This document shows positions 32,901 to 44,225 of a stretch of 64,000 nt of DNA, piece after piece. This stretch comes from Labyrinthula sp. Ha (taxonomy: Eukaryota > Sar > Bigyra > Labyrinthulida > Labyrinthulaceae). Where the stretch lies: NCBI GenBank assembly GCA_015227615.1, contig JAALGZ010000042.1:1-64000 (forward strand). Direction: 5' to 3'. The first letter of the stretch is position 1; each line of letters opens with the position of its first letter. Under the pieces are notes generated by a model. The model had not been told where the DNA came from and did not search any database. It saw nothing but the letters and a program-made list of their open reading frames with translations. The position numbers and the translations under genes are program-made.

Positions 32901-33110
32901 CCCATATGCTGACCACCAGCAATACGAGAAACCAAATCTTTGTGTTTTATACTATGACATTAGACTAAAGAAACTCTATACCTTAGACGCCAAGAGTTCA
33001 ACTTCCCCTTTTGATTCTCCAGCTTCATTAGTGTTAGAAAACTTAACCCCAAGTTTATCCTTTTCCACAAATGGTCTGCATCTGACGCATACTTTTATAC
33101 CCACTGACAT
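29991..33110 (-). CDS. Divergent kinesin with FHA domain (kinesin-3-like)
   Basis: Five exons (33110-32982, 32951-32750, 32721-30323, 30294-30234, 30202-29991) give 1000 residues. The introns are 30, 28, 28 and 31 nt, and all junctions keep frame. The motor spans about 1-395: VCVRCRPF at the start, FAYGLSGSGKT rebuilt across intron 2 at about 105-115, switch-I-like NHQSTRGH at 234-241, switch II DLAGTE at 268-273, and INLSLSEM. A coiled segment leads to an FHA domain at about 492-590 (NVFGRRKGC, DDHCSVTRE, HNGLALREKTLLNEGDRVVIG). The tail ends in a coiled coil with PVDEVLFLQKENVELKQ. Motor followed by FHA is the kinesin-3 (KIF1/Unc104) order, used for membrane cargo transport. The motor is divergent in the switch motifs. 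It lies 35 bp downstream of the ARP gene on the same strand. Confidence 0.88.
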
Positions 33111-33145
33111 CAAATTCTTTCCCACTTAAAAAAAAACGGAAAACA

Positions 33146-34309
33146 TCAGATACACTTAAAGTGCACTATTTTTGGACCCAGATTTCTATATTCTTCCCTT
33201 GTGATCCAAAAATTTGAATTAGAGTTTTTCTTTATAAATTTTTTGGCTCCGTACGAAGTGGCATATTTGGAGTGTTGAGTACTCTTAAATAATAGATTAT
33301 CTTCCAGAGTTCCAAGTGAAAGCAATTCTTTCTTGAATCGTTCTTTCAACCCTGGAAACATACTATTGCCACCAGAAAAAACGACACAATGAAGAAAATC
33401 TGCTGCACATCTGGGATTTACCAAGTCAATACACTTGTTCAAGATATGCTGCAACCCGGGTTCTTTCATATCAACTAACCTAGGATCAAACAAACACTCA
33501 GTACATTGAAAACACGTATCACCAAGATTTATAAGACTCCCATCAGGCATCTCATACCTTTCAGTACCTCTATGATCTCGGGTGTTTTTTCTCATAGCAC
33601 CAGTATCTTCTACCACAAAACCGTTCTTCTCCTTAATGTCTCTAACAATCTCTTTCTCGTACCTGGTTCTCAAACTATATCCATCCTCATCCAACAAGTG
33701 GGTCAAATATTCTGTCACATGTTTTCCTCCTAGTTTGCTTTCTTGAAGTGTGTGTGGCAATAAGTACCCCATGTACACGGCAGCACAATATGTAACTTCA
33801 TGCCCTGATTCTAACACAATTCCAGTTTCTTCCTTTTCAGCCCACAGAGAAAGGGATATAGAGTCCTTCATAAATATCCTTGAAGCATAAAATTTTACGA
33901 ACATCGTTTCTACTATCTTTTCCCTCTGGGTCTTCGGATTTAATGGTTTCTCAACAATAAACACCGGATAATCTGCTGGAGAGATCCGAAGCTCATTGTA
34001 GAATGTGTGACGCCAGATAGCCTCCATTTCTTCCCAATTTGTAATTAATCCCCTTTGAATAGGGTACTTTTCTACAAGTACATTTCTTCGTCTGATTTGA
34101 ACCTCATCGCCTACATAAATTTCCCTAGTTCGCATCCCGACCATCACAGAACGAACTCTAGGCCGTTTTATTATGCTAGGAAAAATACATCTTAAAGAGC
34201 TCTCATCTGCAAAGCTGCCTTTACACATTGAAGATCCACAATCAATAATTACAGGAGAACTCTCTTCTTCTTCATCCTCCTCATCTGTGTCACTTAGACT
34301 CTTTGCCAT
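33146..34309 (-). CDS. Divergent actin-related protein
   Basis: The 387-residue protein starts at the first ATG (MAKSLSDTDEED), after an acidic N-terminus. The actin fold is seen in the first phosphate loop IIDCGSSMCKGSFADE (about 21-36), in KYPIQRGLITNWEEMEAIW and HTFYNELRISP (conventional actin has KYPIEHGIVTNW...HHTFYNELRVAP), in NPKTQREKIVETMF, and in the adenosine region VVFSGGNSMFPGLKERF near 310-326. The second phosphate region (LESGHEVTYCAAVYMGY) lacks the usual actin DSGDGVTH form. Length is close to actin, but divergence is too high for conventional actin, and it ends in KCI rather than KCF. The ARP class (nuclear, dynactin, or lineage-specific) cannot be told. It is divergently arranged with the myomaker-like gene. 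Confidence 0.85.
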   Translation of the reverse strand: MAKSLSDTDEEDEEEESSPVIIDCGSSMCKGSFADESSLRCIFPSIIKRPRVRSVMVGMRTREIYVGDEVQIRRRNVLVEKYPIQRGLITNWEEMEAIWRHTFYNELRISPADYPVFIVEKPLNPKTQREKIVETMFVKFYASRIFMKDSISLSLWAEKEETGIVLESGHEVTYCAAVYMGYLLPHTLQESKLGGKHVTEYLTHLLDEDGYSLRTRYEKEIVRDIKEKNGFVVEDTGAMRKNTRDHRGTERYEMPDGSLINLGDTCFQCTECLFDPRLVDMKEPGLQHILNKCIDLVNPRCAADFLHCVVFSGGNSMFPGLKERFKKELLSLGTLEDNLLFKSTQHSKYATSYGAKKFIKKNSNSNFWITREEYRNLGPKIVHFKCI

Positions 34310-34470
34310 TATGCCAAACCGAAAATTTCTCTTGACCAAGTAGAATAAATCTTACGAAAAAATACAAATATATAAATTTAACCAAGAGACAAATGTTGTT
34401 GCCGGTCTTGAATTCAACTTCTTATGTTAAGGTTTCCCTGACAAGTTAACGGCTTAATAGCAAAACAGAC

Positions 34471-35272
34471 ATGTTGCTAACTCAGTATTGCATTACTACA
34501 AGTATCGAAATCTGCAAAATGTTCCTGGAATTACTTTCCTCAGTGTCTTCAGATTTGTATTTCCTTCACTAAACGTTTACTCTAGTGCATTTATTCCCGC
34601 TCTCTATGTTGTTGTAGGTCATAGACGTCATTTTGAAATTTTTGTTGGTTTTTTCCAATTCATCTGCGCCCTCTTGTACAACTTTTCGTATATGTTCTCT
34701 CATTCTTTGAATGCAGACACGCAACTGGTTTTCCAGTCTTCCTTAAAACAAATCATTGGCATTTTATTAATGGTATTATTATTATATCTTTCTTATTCTA
34801 GATGTTATGAGTTTAACTTTTGTCTGCTGCTTGTTAGTTCATGTGTCAGGAAATTCAGTACATGTTGCTCTTTCCTTACCTTTAGAATGAAGAGACAAAC
34901 ATTGCTCTAAGATACATCGCTTTTTCTTTAGCATGGATATTTAAGCTTCGTGATCAATGGGACTCAATCTTCTGGGAAGCCGTTCTTATTTCGATGTTTC
35001 TCATCTTTAGCCTAATTAAACTCTACATCGAGTATTTCAACCCAAACTCAAGAATTCTTTCCAAGTATGATTTTCTTTCTTTTAAAATTGGTCTGGTTTC
35101 TGCTTGCATATCTCTATTCATTCTTTTCTTCCAACTGGATGCATCTGAATACCCTCTCTTGACAGGTGTAATGCACCTTTTAGCAGGAACCGCAAGCTTT
35201 TTCTTCTGGAAATCTGTGCCAGTATTAGATAAGAAGAAAACTGATCTTCTTCCAACTGCTAATTTTATTTAA
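34471..35272 (+). CDS. Myomaker/TMEM8-like (DUF3522) seven-TM protein
   Basis: Five exons (34471-34556, 34586-34687, 34717-34772, 34802-34857, 34886-35272) give 228 residues. The introns are 29, 29, 29 and 28 nt, and frame is kept at all four junctions. The spliced product is hydrophobic throughout with about seven segments. It follows DUF3522: SDFAFIPALYVVVGHRR, ALLYNFSHA, HWHFINDVMSLTFVCC, and late YPLLTGVMHLLAGTASFFFW. The family includes myomaker (vertebrate myoblast fusion) and TMEM8/PGAP6-type GPI-phospholipase relatives, and belongs to the CREST hydrolase-like superfamily. His and Asp residues at HWHFIND and GVMHLL could be the metal-hydrolase set, though spacing was not checked against a profile. 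Individual open frames look like meaningless fragments until spliced. Start 34471 is the first ATG in the exon-1 frame. Confidence 0.75.
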
Positions 35273-35362
35273 TTGGAAGAACGAATAAATTCAAGGTTTT
35301 TAATAAATAAACTTTTATTTTTCCAGAATAATTCTATTCAATAGAAATAAAAGGAAATAAAA

Positions 35363-36286
35363 TTAGCACTCAAGCTCATCGTCATCCAAGAAGTTAAGGT
35401 AAGTACTATGATGTGCAAAGTTCAAGCAAATTGCAAATAGATCGCCTCCGTCACAAGCTTGGATCTGGCCATTAGGATCTTCCCCATCGGTATTACTTAA
35501 CACTCTATACTCAACTGGTGGAGTACCTGGTTCTGGAGGATTAAAATACCAGATCTCTTGAGGAGCATGCACATAGTCTCCATCACCAGAAGGAATGATG
35601 TTTGGTACTGGATCGTTGTAATTAACCACTCTAAACCAGTTTGGAAACGCAGATGCGAACCAATTTGCAAACACATCATTTCCAGTTCTTGGAGCTCCAA
35701 AAGTGTAGCCAATGATGTTAAATCTTCCTGGATTTCTGTCCTCCAGAAACCCTGCACAAAGCATTGACATAGATCCACCGAGAGAGTGCCCTACAAGGAA
35801 GATATCATCAGTTCCTTTTTCAGTTGCGACGGACTCAATGGCATCAAGGGTTCCGTCATCAACTTCTTGCCAAGCATCCAAGAAACTTTCTGCTACTCTG
35901 CAGCCGTCGCAATCAAACCCAGGAACGACGAGATCCAAATTAATTAGATCAATGAGCTGACCTAAACCCTGAGTGTTCCTGAAAGAAACCACAACTCGAT
36001 CCTCTGCTGGATCGTACCCCACAAAACTTTTGTCATCGCCTGCCTCTACTACAGACACGTCCGTCAATGGACTCAAACGTCTAGCCATTGGGGAGATCAC
36101 ATCCGTACAATATTGACAACTCCAATCATACAGAATTTCGTTAGAATCACATTTTACAATTTCGCTGTAGGCGTGCGCTTGCATTGCCTGATCTTCATCG
36201 TAACTTACTCCTTGTAAGTTTCTTAACTTTGGTTGCTCTTTCGAAAGGGTAAGCCCAAGTAACGCGCTAAGGGCAGCTATTTTCAT
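35363..36286 (-). CDS. Secreted class-3 lipase
   Basis: The 307-residue protein begins with a short signal peptide (about 1-15). The alpha/beta-hydrolase signature GHSLGG puts the nucleophile at Ser168; the catalytic acid is probably Asp225 in NYNDPVPNIIP, and the base His293 in AHHSTYL. RVVVSFRNTQG precedes the lid as in Rhizomucor-type (lipase class 3) triacylglycerol lipases. Paired cysteines (57/60, 125/129, 278/287) suggest disulfides. Base composition is richer in G and C than the neighbouring genes, perhaps reflecting high expression. The ATG at 36286 is the first in frame. It is convergent with the myomaker-like gene, 90 bp away, with AATAAA-type poly(A) signals between. Confidence 0.92.
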   Translation of the reverse strand: MKIAALSALLGLTLSKEQPKLRNLQGVSYDEDQAMQAHAYSEIVKCDSNEILYDWSCQYCTDVISPMARRLSPLTDVSVVEAGDDKSFVGYDPAEDRVVVSFRNTQGLGQLIDLINLDLVVPGFDCDGCRVAESFLDAWQEVDDGTLDAIESVATEKGTDDIFLVGHSLGGSMSMLCAGFLEDRNPGRFNIIGYTFGAPRTGNDVFANWFASAFPNWFRVVNYNDPVPNIIPSGDGDYVHAPQEIWYFNPPEPGTPPVEYRVLSNTDGEDPNGQIQACDGGDLFAICLNFAHHSTYLNFLDDDELEC

Positions 36287-39200
36287 TTGCTTCCTTCTTA
36301 TTTTCTATCCTTCTTTGGTTTGGTTTGGTTATGTATTGTTTTCGGAACACTGAATTCCTAAGTCGGGGTTCGGCGCTTAGAAAAAGTTTAACTTTATTCA
36401 GTAAAACTGTAACTCTCCCATTTATATTCTTCAATCTTGATAGCGCACTGATTCGTTTTGTATTGAGTGCTCTATTTGCGGTTTATATTCACCTGTATTT
36501 TGTGCTCACCAGATTCAAATAACGGACAACGGAAGTAGAATCCAGTAGTAATGTCACATTGCTTCTTACGATTCAAACTTAGTTTCCAAAAGCACTATTA
36601 ATTCACGAAGGAAGCAAAATAATAGTTACATACTAAACCAGAAACAAACAAAAAAAAGTAAAAGGAATTTTATAAGACATTGTGAATTCTTGCTTGCTTC
36701 TAGGGTGGCTCGTCCAAGCCCAGTTTCTTGTGTAAAGTTAAGAGAAAAGGAAAGTCCGACAGATTCGTTACACAGATAATATAGAAGTTTATTAGATCGC
36801 CATGTTCAGTAGTGAAAAGTGAAATCTTTGTCAGGGATTTCATTTTCTAAGCTAAACAGAACCCTAGCATATGGACTTGATATCACTTTTTATATTCAAG
36901 AAACTTGGGTATAATATTTACGTACCACCTATTCGTATACTGCCTATTATCCATCGAAGTCCGAATGATATTAAAGAGGGTCTTGACTCATCTTTTAAAT
37001 AAATTTCCTTTTCAGGTAAACTATATTTAATTATGCAAAAGAAGCATACATAAGAGAATCTTGTAGAGCTACGCCACCCTTCTCATATACTTTCTGCTAC
37101 GAAAAGTAGCAAACAGGATACATATGTGAATGAATAAGCTTTAACTGAAGAAGCTAAACTATTCAGCTGATCAAACCCCTACATAATCTCAGGGATGTTT
37201 TACTCGCCATGAAATATTCCTCTCCAATGAGCATTGTCGGTTTACCGTTGTACTTCTCCTATATCCTCTTAACCTTGACTTCTTCTTGTTATATCTGTTA
37301 TTGCTCGTCTTGATACTGTTGCCAAAAAAATACTATTTACAATATTATATCGATGCTTTAACTAATCATGTACTAAACATTTAACTTCTTGTAAATAATT
37401 TCCAACCTTTTGACATTAATGTGCACATAAGTTTCTGAGGTGTGATTACACTTGCTAATAATAGGAAAACAGCTTAAAGTCTTGAGTTTTTCCTCTATTG
37501 ATATACTCCCCTTAATGTCTTGCTTAGCAATGTCGCCATATATGGCGTGAAACGTTATAATTTTACATAAGAGGCGTGCTCAAACCTACTATGATGGCGG
37601 CATGTATGGATTAATAAGTCAGGCCTGATAACCTTCCCATTGTGGAAAAAGAACACACGGCGGAGATTAAGTGTTTATTCGAAATTTAATTCTGTTTTGA
37701 GCTCCAGAAAAATGGTTCCTACTGATATCTCGTATACAAATTCTTAAGTAAGCCGAATAAGGCCACTGATCAACACAAAAAATCATTTTGCTAGTGCACG
37801 TGCCTATGATCTTGTTAAAAAACTTCTCCTACATTATACTCCCAATCCTTCCGCTAAGATATTCATGCTGCAAGCAAATCATGAGGCAATTGTTTTCACA
37901 ACAAGATGTTAAAGATTAACAAATGACCAAATCAATATCCCAAAAACTGAGTTCAGGAAAGCCTATGTAATTTTGGTAAACTCTAAGTATTTTGCTTTGA
38001 ATCAGTATTCCACTTACAGAAGAGTGTACTACCAAATCACTGTAACTTACCTGATGAGGTGCTTCATACCGTTTATTGAACTAGAAGAAAATAATTGAAC
38101 TTTCCAAATTGAGCAATTTAACAGATGCGCGGAAACAGTTTGGTGCAACTAATCCAGTAACAGGAAGTAACTAATGTAAAGTTTAGCCCGAATATTGGCG
38201 GAGCTTCCATCCTAAGACAAATCAAGAAATAAACTCAATTAGCTTAGACTTTCCCAAAAGTTGATGTTCTTGTCAAGATATTTGGACAGGTATATATATT
38301 GCTCACAACATCTATAAATACTAGTGATTACCCCAATGTAGAGAACAGAAAAATGCGAGAACGAGCATGATTCTGTTTGTCTCTCTTGTGTCTTGGCCAC
38401 CTGCAGTCTTTTTTATTCTTTTTCACTTATGTTAACGGTTAAGTATTCCACTATCGCACAAATACTGTTTTCTCTACCGACATGGTTTGATGTAACAAAT
38501 TTTCCAACTCAGAGGCCAGCTCTGGGACGCTTGTTGAAGTGGATTTCTATGAACTCAAAGAGTACATAAGTAAGAAGCATGCAATCTGCTTATCAATAAA
38601 TTATATTCTCTTAGATGTCTAATTACAGGGGGAAAAATTACAACATTTTACGGATGTCAATATATCTCTGACTATTTCAAGTCAACATTCTATTCCTAAG
38701 AAAAAATATTACGTTCAGATCCACCAACCATTCGGTTCATAGTATAAGGCTTGAGGCGCTATTAAAGAAAATAGAATGTATCAACAAAAATGTGGTGAAT
38801 AATGTTGTAGTTGCATAGGTCTTCTCGATTGCCACTTGTGGGTTTCGGTTCAAAACAGATCAAATTAAACATTATTTAAACATTCTGGTTAGAATCTTAC
38901 ATTTTGCATTTTGGATTATGTTATTTGGGGAACTGCATTATCCGGTATCACAACTCGAAGGGGTGGATCTGTTAGATAACTACTAGACATACCAGTGTAT
39001 ACCTCAATTCTCATGTTTGTCTCGCTCTACTAGCACAACTCCCCTTTCCTTGCCACTACGAACCGTTATCTCAGGCTTACTAATATTGACACTTAAACTT
39101 ATGAAGTACCAAATAAGTCCCACTTCTCAGCCCTGTGTTGATAACGTTTATAAGAATTATTATATATTAAACCCTTTGCTTAAGGTAATAATTTAATTAG

Positions 39201-42200
39201 GTAGTAAGTGTATGTAGTTTTGAAACTAGAATCTAATAATTGGCTAAACCTATAAAAAATTGCTAGCCAATAGACTTACTTTTTCTGCTCCTTTTCCTTT
39301 TGTTTAAAGACCACAAACTATAGGAGAACTATCCATGCAGATTTATTAGGAGTAAAATGCTATGTCATATACATCACCTCATCCTATTAGAGAAAATCTG
39401 CAGCAAAAAGGTAATCATGTAATTCACAGTAGTACCATTTCTATCGTAGTATAGCTTTTAGGCATTTGTTTATAATACCCTTCAGAACATCTAAACTGTA
39501 ACTAAGAAAGGAATAACGCCAAACATTAAACAAATTATGTTGGCCTCCGATGAAGTTCTTCCATAATTTTCCTTAATTCATGTGTTACATCATTGCGACC
39601 TATAATTTTCAAGTAAAAAAAAATCTGCTCTATTCGGCTGTTTATGCTCTAGATGACGTTTTGGATCCTGCTAATCTTCAAGGGACGCTGCCTTGAGTAT
39701 TCCCATTCCAGCTCTACCTTTATAAATTTATAAAATCTTTTCTGAAGCAATGGACTCAAATAATGACATTGAAACAAGCAAAAAATATCTACCTCTGTAT
39801 CCTTGTCTTCATGACATATATATATATAAGCATATTCTAGAGTTTCATTGGTACTGTTTTCAATGTATTGAAATATTTGTAAGAAGAGGTATAGACTATT
39901 TGTCCCTGGGTAGCTTATTTATATTAGCACAGCTAGTTTATATTTTCATCTGTAAATTACTAGATTAGGTTGTTCATTCATGGTTCATTCTAAGCGGTTT
40001 AATGCCGGTACTGATAATGTGACACATTGAACTATTAAAATTTTTAAAGAGCTTCTGTGCCTTAGAGTGAATGCTTTAGTTTGTGTATCTATGGTTCGAT
40101 ATTACCAGCTACAGTCCCAATCTCTCTGACAAGGTAACCTTTTTCATATGATAGTAAATTTACAATCCATCGATCATTATTATGTTGTTGGTTACATACT
40201 GATAGGAACCAATTCCCTATAATAGTAGATTAAACCCCCGAAATGTACATGCTGGTATTAATAATTAAATGGGGTTTTCTCATATTTTTTCATCATTTAC
40301 TTAAATGTTTCCTCTGCTCTGAAGTGATACTCCTTCTTTTGCAACTATTCCAAACTAGTTTCATGGTGTTTGCTGCTTAGTTTCTTCTGTTGCGGCTTCA
40401 TTGTGTGCTAAACCTCAGTATAGAAGCTAACAAAATTTATGTTTGCTCAACTTGCTCTCTAGTTTTCTTGAAATATATGTCTAAAACAAATTAGACCCAT
40501 TTTTTGCCTTAGCTAAGGTATCTGATTATTTACACTGGGTATTCCAAAACTGATAAACCTAGCAAAAGGGTGTCGTACATGTGTTTTGGGACCCATCAGC
40601 TATTTCTTTGTCATACTAATATCATGAACCATTGTTACCAGACTTGTATAAGAACTATTTTCCATCATTTTATTCAGAGATTCTATTAATATATTTAATA
40701 TGTATGCATCAACAGTGTGCATGTTCGACCCTCGAGTATCTTTCTATTTAGAGCAAACCTAGTCTCTGTATTTTAAGGTTTAATTGCCTTAGAGACACAT
40801 GTGTAATAATGACACGAACATAGTTGAATTTTAGGAAAGATATAAATAATCTAACAAGGATCCAATTGGACACTGGTGCTTACAAAGATACAGGAATCAG
40901 TTTTGAAGATAACTTAAAAATAACAAACATGCAAGTCTAACAGCCTGTGCTGTGGTTTATTAGGAGCAATTGAGCCGGGTTTCCAAATACAGTCATCGAG
41001 TATATATAGAAGAAGAGATATTTACAAAGATACTTATTTACTATTTTAAAGTGAACTTATATTTTTAATTATTAATGCTTATTTTGGGAAATATCTGGAT
41101 TCACATTTTGATACCTGTGGCTAGGCGTGTTTAGCGAGTGAGTCTTAACGAGAGCTTCTCGAGAAGAGCTCTCTCGTTATCTCGCAAAACAAATATTTAG
41201 GTAAAATCCTTCTCGAGAAGCTCTTGTTATCTCGATAAACACGTCTAACTACAAGTATTATCTACGCATGAATCACTTACTTTAGTCCATATTTTCCATT
41301 ATTATTAAACTAGCTATTAAAAATGATTTTCTAACATTATCATTTATTTAACTAAAAAGCATCTAAACCCCTTGAGACGCTCAAGGTTTACTATAGAATA
41401 TTGTATAAAAACGACTTTAAATAAGAAGCTTATCTCTCATGTATGTGTAACAAAGATAATAGTTCACAATATAAAAACTCGGTTCTGCAGCTTATTGATA
41501 CTCACTGTGCAGGACATTGGTTTTGTAAGGTTAAGGAAGGTAGATCATATTGGGCGATTTCTCCTTGCCCGGTTTAAAGCATGCTCATATCTATAAAGCC
41601 CCTGTGTTGTTTCTAATGAACATGGTTTTTTTTCGATACCGCAGTGAAACCTGGGCTTGATTCAATATTTTGGTATCTCAAACAGAAGGTCCATATTTTT
41701 CAGATTTTAGTTTAGCATATGGGTTAACTTAGTATCAATACAAATCCGTAAATAATATCAAGGGTTCCAGTTGCACTACTCTCAAGAGGACACGCAGTAC
41801 TGTATATTCTACAATCCTAGACATATATAAATATCCTGGAGGGGGTATTGGATGTGTCCCTTCTGCAAGTACCCTAAATAAACTCTGGCTCAATGATTTA
41901 CCTGCTCCCTCATACTTATTATTGATTTGAAAAATTCTCAGCGAAACCAATAAAATTTGAGGCTGTTTTCTTCTTGCTTCTATTGTACTTTAGCTGCAAC
42001 ATAAGAATCCCTAATAACTGTTCTCAGACTACTTTCTATATCATGTAAGACCTATTGAAACCATGGAATATCCATTACTTCTTCATCGACCAAGATTGAT
42101 GCGTGGCTGCCGAGTGTGCTCCTTTCCTTGCCAAGCGGAGTTTAGTCTTCCTTAGACGATCATCGCGGTTTTATATCAAGAGTTCGACCGGTTTCCCAGA

Positions 42201-44225
42201 AGTTCATAGCAACAAATCATCGGGTGAAATATCAATATTATTGAACTCATTGTGGCAGCGCTTCTTCTCTGAAATTTATTAGAGCCAAAAAAATAGAAAC
42301 ACGTTGTTAAGCAGACTAGTTGGAGAATTGATGGCAACTTATCGAATGAAGCACAGGTGTCCATTATTTGGGCTTCTTTACAACGGGTGAGAGGATGGAT
42401 ATAGTCGTCCCAACGAGTTTCCCTTAAAGATCCCATTGTTCCAAGCCATCGGTTGAAAACTGCAAGACAAGAGCTTTCATAACATTATTTGATTCTTATT
42501 GGACAAGATTTTGTCTAAGCAACGTACCTTCCATTTATATTTTGCAAAATCATGAACTTGATTCTCAAAAAGTATGATTCTTGAAGATATGGCGGTTTTA
42601 ATAATCCTACAAAAAAAAGATTCATGACATTAAGAACTAAAAGTCTTCATTTGTTTGTTTCAAGTCATAGTTCTAACTATTCTTAGAAAACCTTAGCTAG
42701 TGCACCGAAGAAAAGATAACTAATCAAGATACTTTATGTAAAAGACTCAAAATATTAAGAAACCAGGATGTATTATTTATTAATTCTATGGAGCCAGAAT
42801 GAATAAAACAAGAGGATGAAAGCTTTACTTCATGAGCGATTCTGAGGATATGAACTACACAGCTGAACTCTGCTATTAAACAACATTTTTCTCCCATAGA
42901 ACGCGATGCTATATTAATCTCATCTAACTTTGAATGAAAAATGATGGTCGAAGATAATGAAAATAGAGGTGAGCATGAAAAATGTTGAAAAATATATTGA
43001 GTTTGGTTTAATCCTCAAGAACCTAATTGCAAACCTGCCCTGATGGAAAAATTGAGCGCTTGGTACGGTGAAAAAGAGAGAGAACTCTAAGAGAGAACTC
43101 TAACAGAGGTATAGACAGAGAGGGAAGACTACAAACCGAACAATAGAACAATTAGAAAAACTAAGTAGAGAAGCAGAAAATCACAATGAAAAAATAAGAT
43201 TTATTATAGCTAGGAGCATTAGTACTAAAGTAAGTTTTAAATACCTTGTCATTTGAAACTAGTTTGACTCTATCGGCAATGTAGATCACAATGAGGGCTA
43301 GGTAGTTGGTCAATCTAGCAGGGAGGGCGATGAGAGGTGAAAAGAGTACTCGTAATTTAAGGCCATATCTCCATTGTTTAAGAGTATTACTGCCATTGGT
43401 TTGACTACTGGTTTAAAAAATGATTGGGGGAGGGTTGAGGCTGGTTTGTAAAAATAACTGCATGGTAGCTGTGGCAGAATATATCGAATGAACATCGGTT
43501 GCTAAAACCTATGAGATCAATAGTTTCTTGATCTAAGAAATTCCCGATTAACTTCACCATTAGGTCTTCAAGAATACTCTTGCATCATCACAAAATGAGA
43601 TTTTGAAAGCAGGATAATTGTGGAGAAGGGTCTGAACAGTTAACTAATTGGACTATAGTTTTCCATACTTAGCCAGCTACCTCGTAGATCATCCTTATCA
43701 TAAAAAAACGAAAATCTGTTTAAAAGAGCAAAAAAACTTGATAAATTTTAAAAATGCGGTTGAATAACTTTTACAGGACTTTGGAACACATTTTTTTTGT
43801 ATGATTAGAGCAAATGTTGACCCCTCAATGCGGTGCGTACAACGAATAAATTCAAGCTGTTGAGTTAGGCATAGCGTCGCATGGAAAACTAGTTGAGGCT
43901 ATACAGCAGAACAGCTGCCAATAGAGACTTGAAATTAGCTGAGAACTAATTTAAATCTGGAGATCCAGGACATAAGAGCAGACCCCATACTTTCCAAAAT
44001 AGCCCCGATTTTAAGGCAAAACGAGCACCTAAACCATCACTTCCAAAACCAAACAAGATAAAGGAACTCATATTTGTGACTTTACTTCTCTCATCCAACT
44101 AAGAAACTTACGATCGAATTTTAGAAATGTGCATAGTGCAAAGCAAACCAGACAAAGGTGAATACAGGCTTACCTTTTCATGTTAAACATCAGAAACCTC
44201 AAAAGCACGCAAGAAGAATTCCTCA
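36287..44225. other. Long gene-poor region
   Basis: About 7.9 kb without a frame longer than about 90 residues. Contents noted: the TA-flanked foldback element at 41122-41247, and near 43010-43090 a short protein-like piece (FNPQEPNCKPALMEKL) next to two tandem copies of AGAGAGAACTCTA. No RNA gene was recognised. Confidence 0.4.
41122..41247. mobile_element. TA-flanked foldback MITE-like element
   Basis: Terminal inverted repeats GGCGTGTTTAGCGAG (41124-41138) and CTCGATAAACACGTC (41231-41245) match at 13 of 15 positions and are bounded on both sides by TA. The inside is also palindromic, with CTTCTCGAGAAG present twice and GTTATCTCG present twice. Size, TA duplication and foldback structure fit a Tc1/mariner-type MITE. 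No transposase is encoded. Confidence 0.6.

Noticed and set aside
34488-34910. 140-residue unspliced membrane protein frame
   Set aside because: Part of it is read-through of three short introns; the spliced five-exon model restores DUF3522 sequence and an ATG.
42056-42436. Minus-strand frame with a ribosomal-protein-like KLRLARKG piece
   Set aside because: The match is too short and stops interrupt the surroundings; no intact family pattern.
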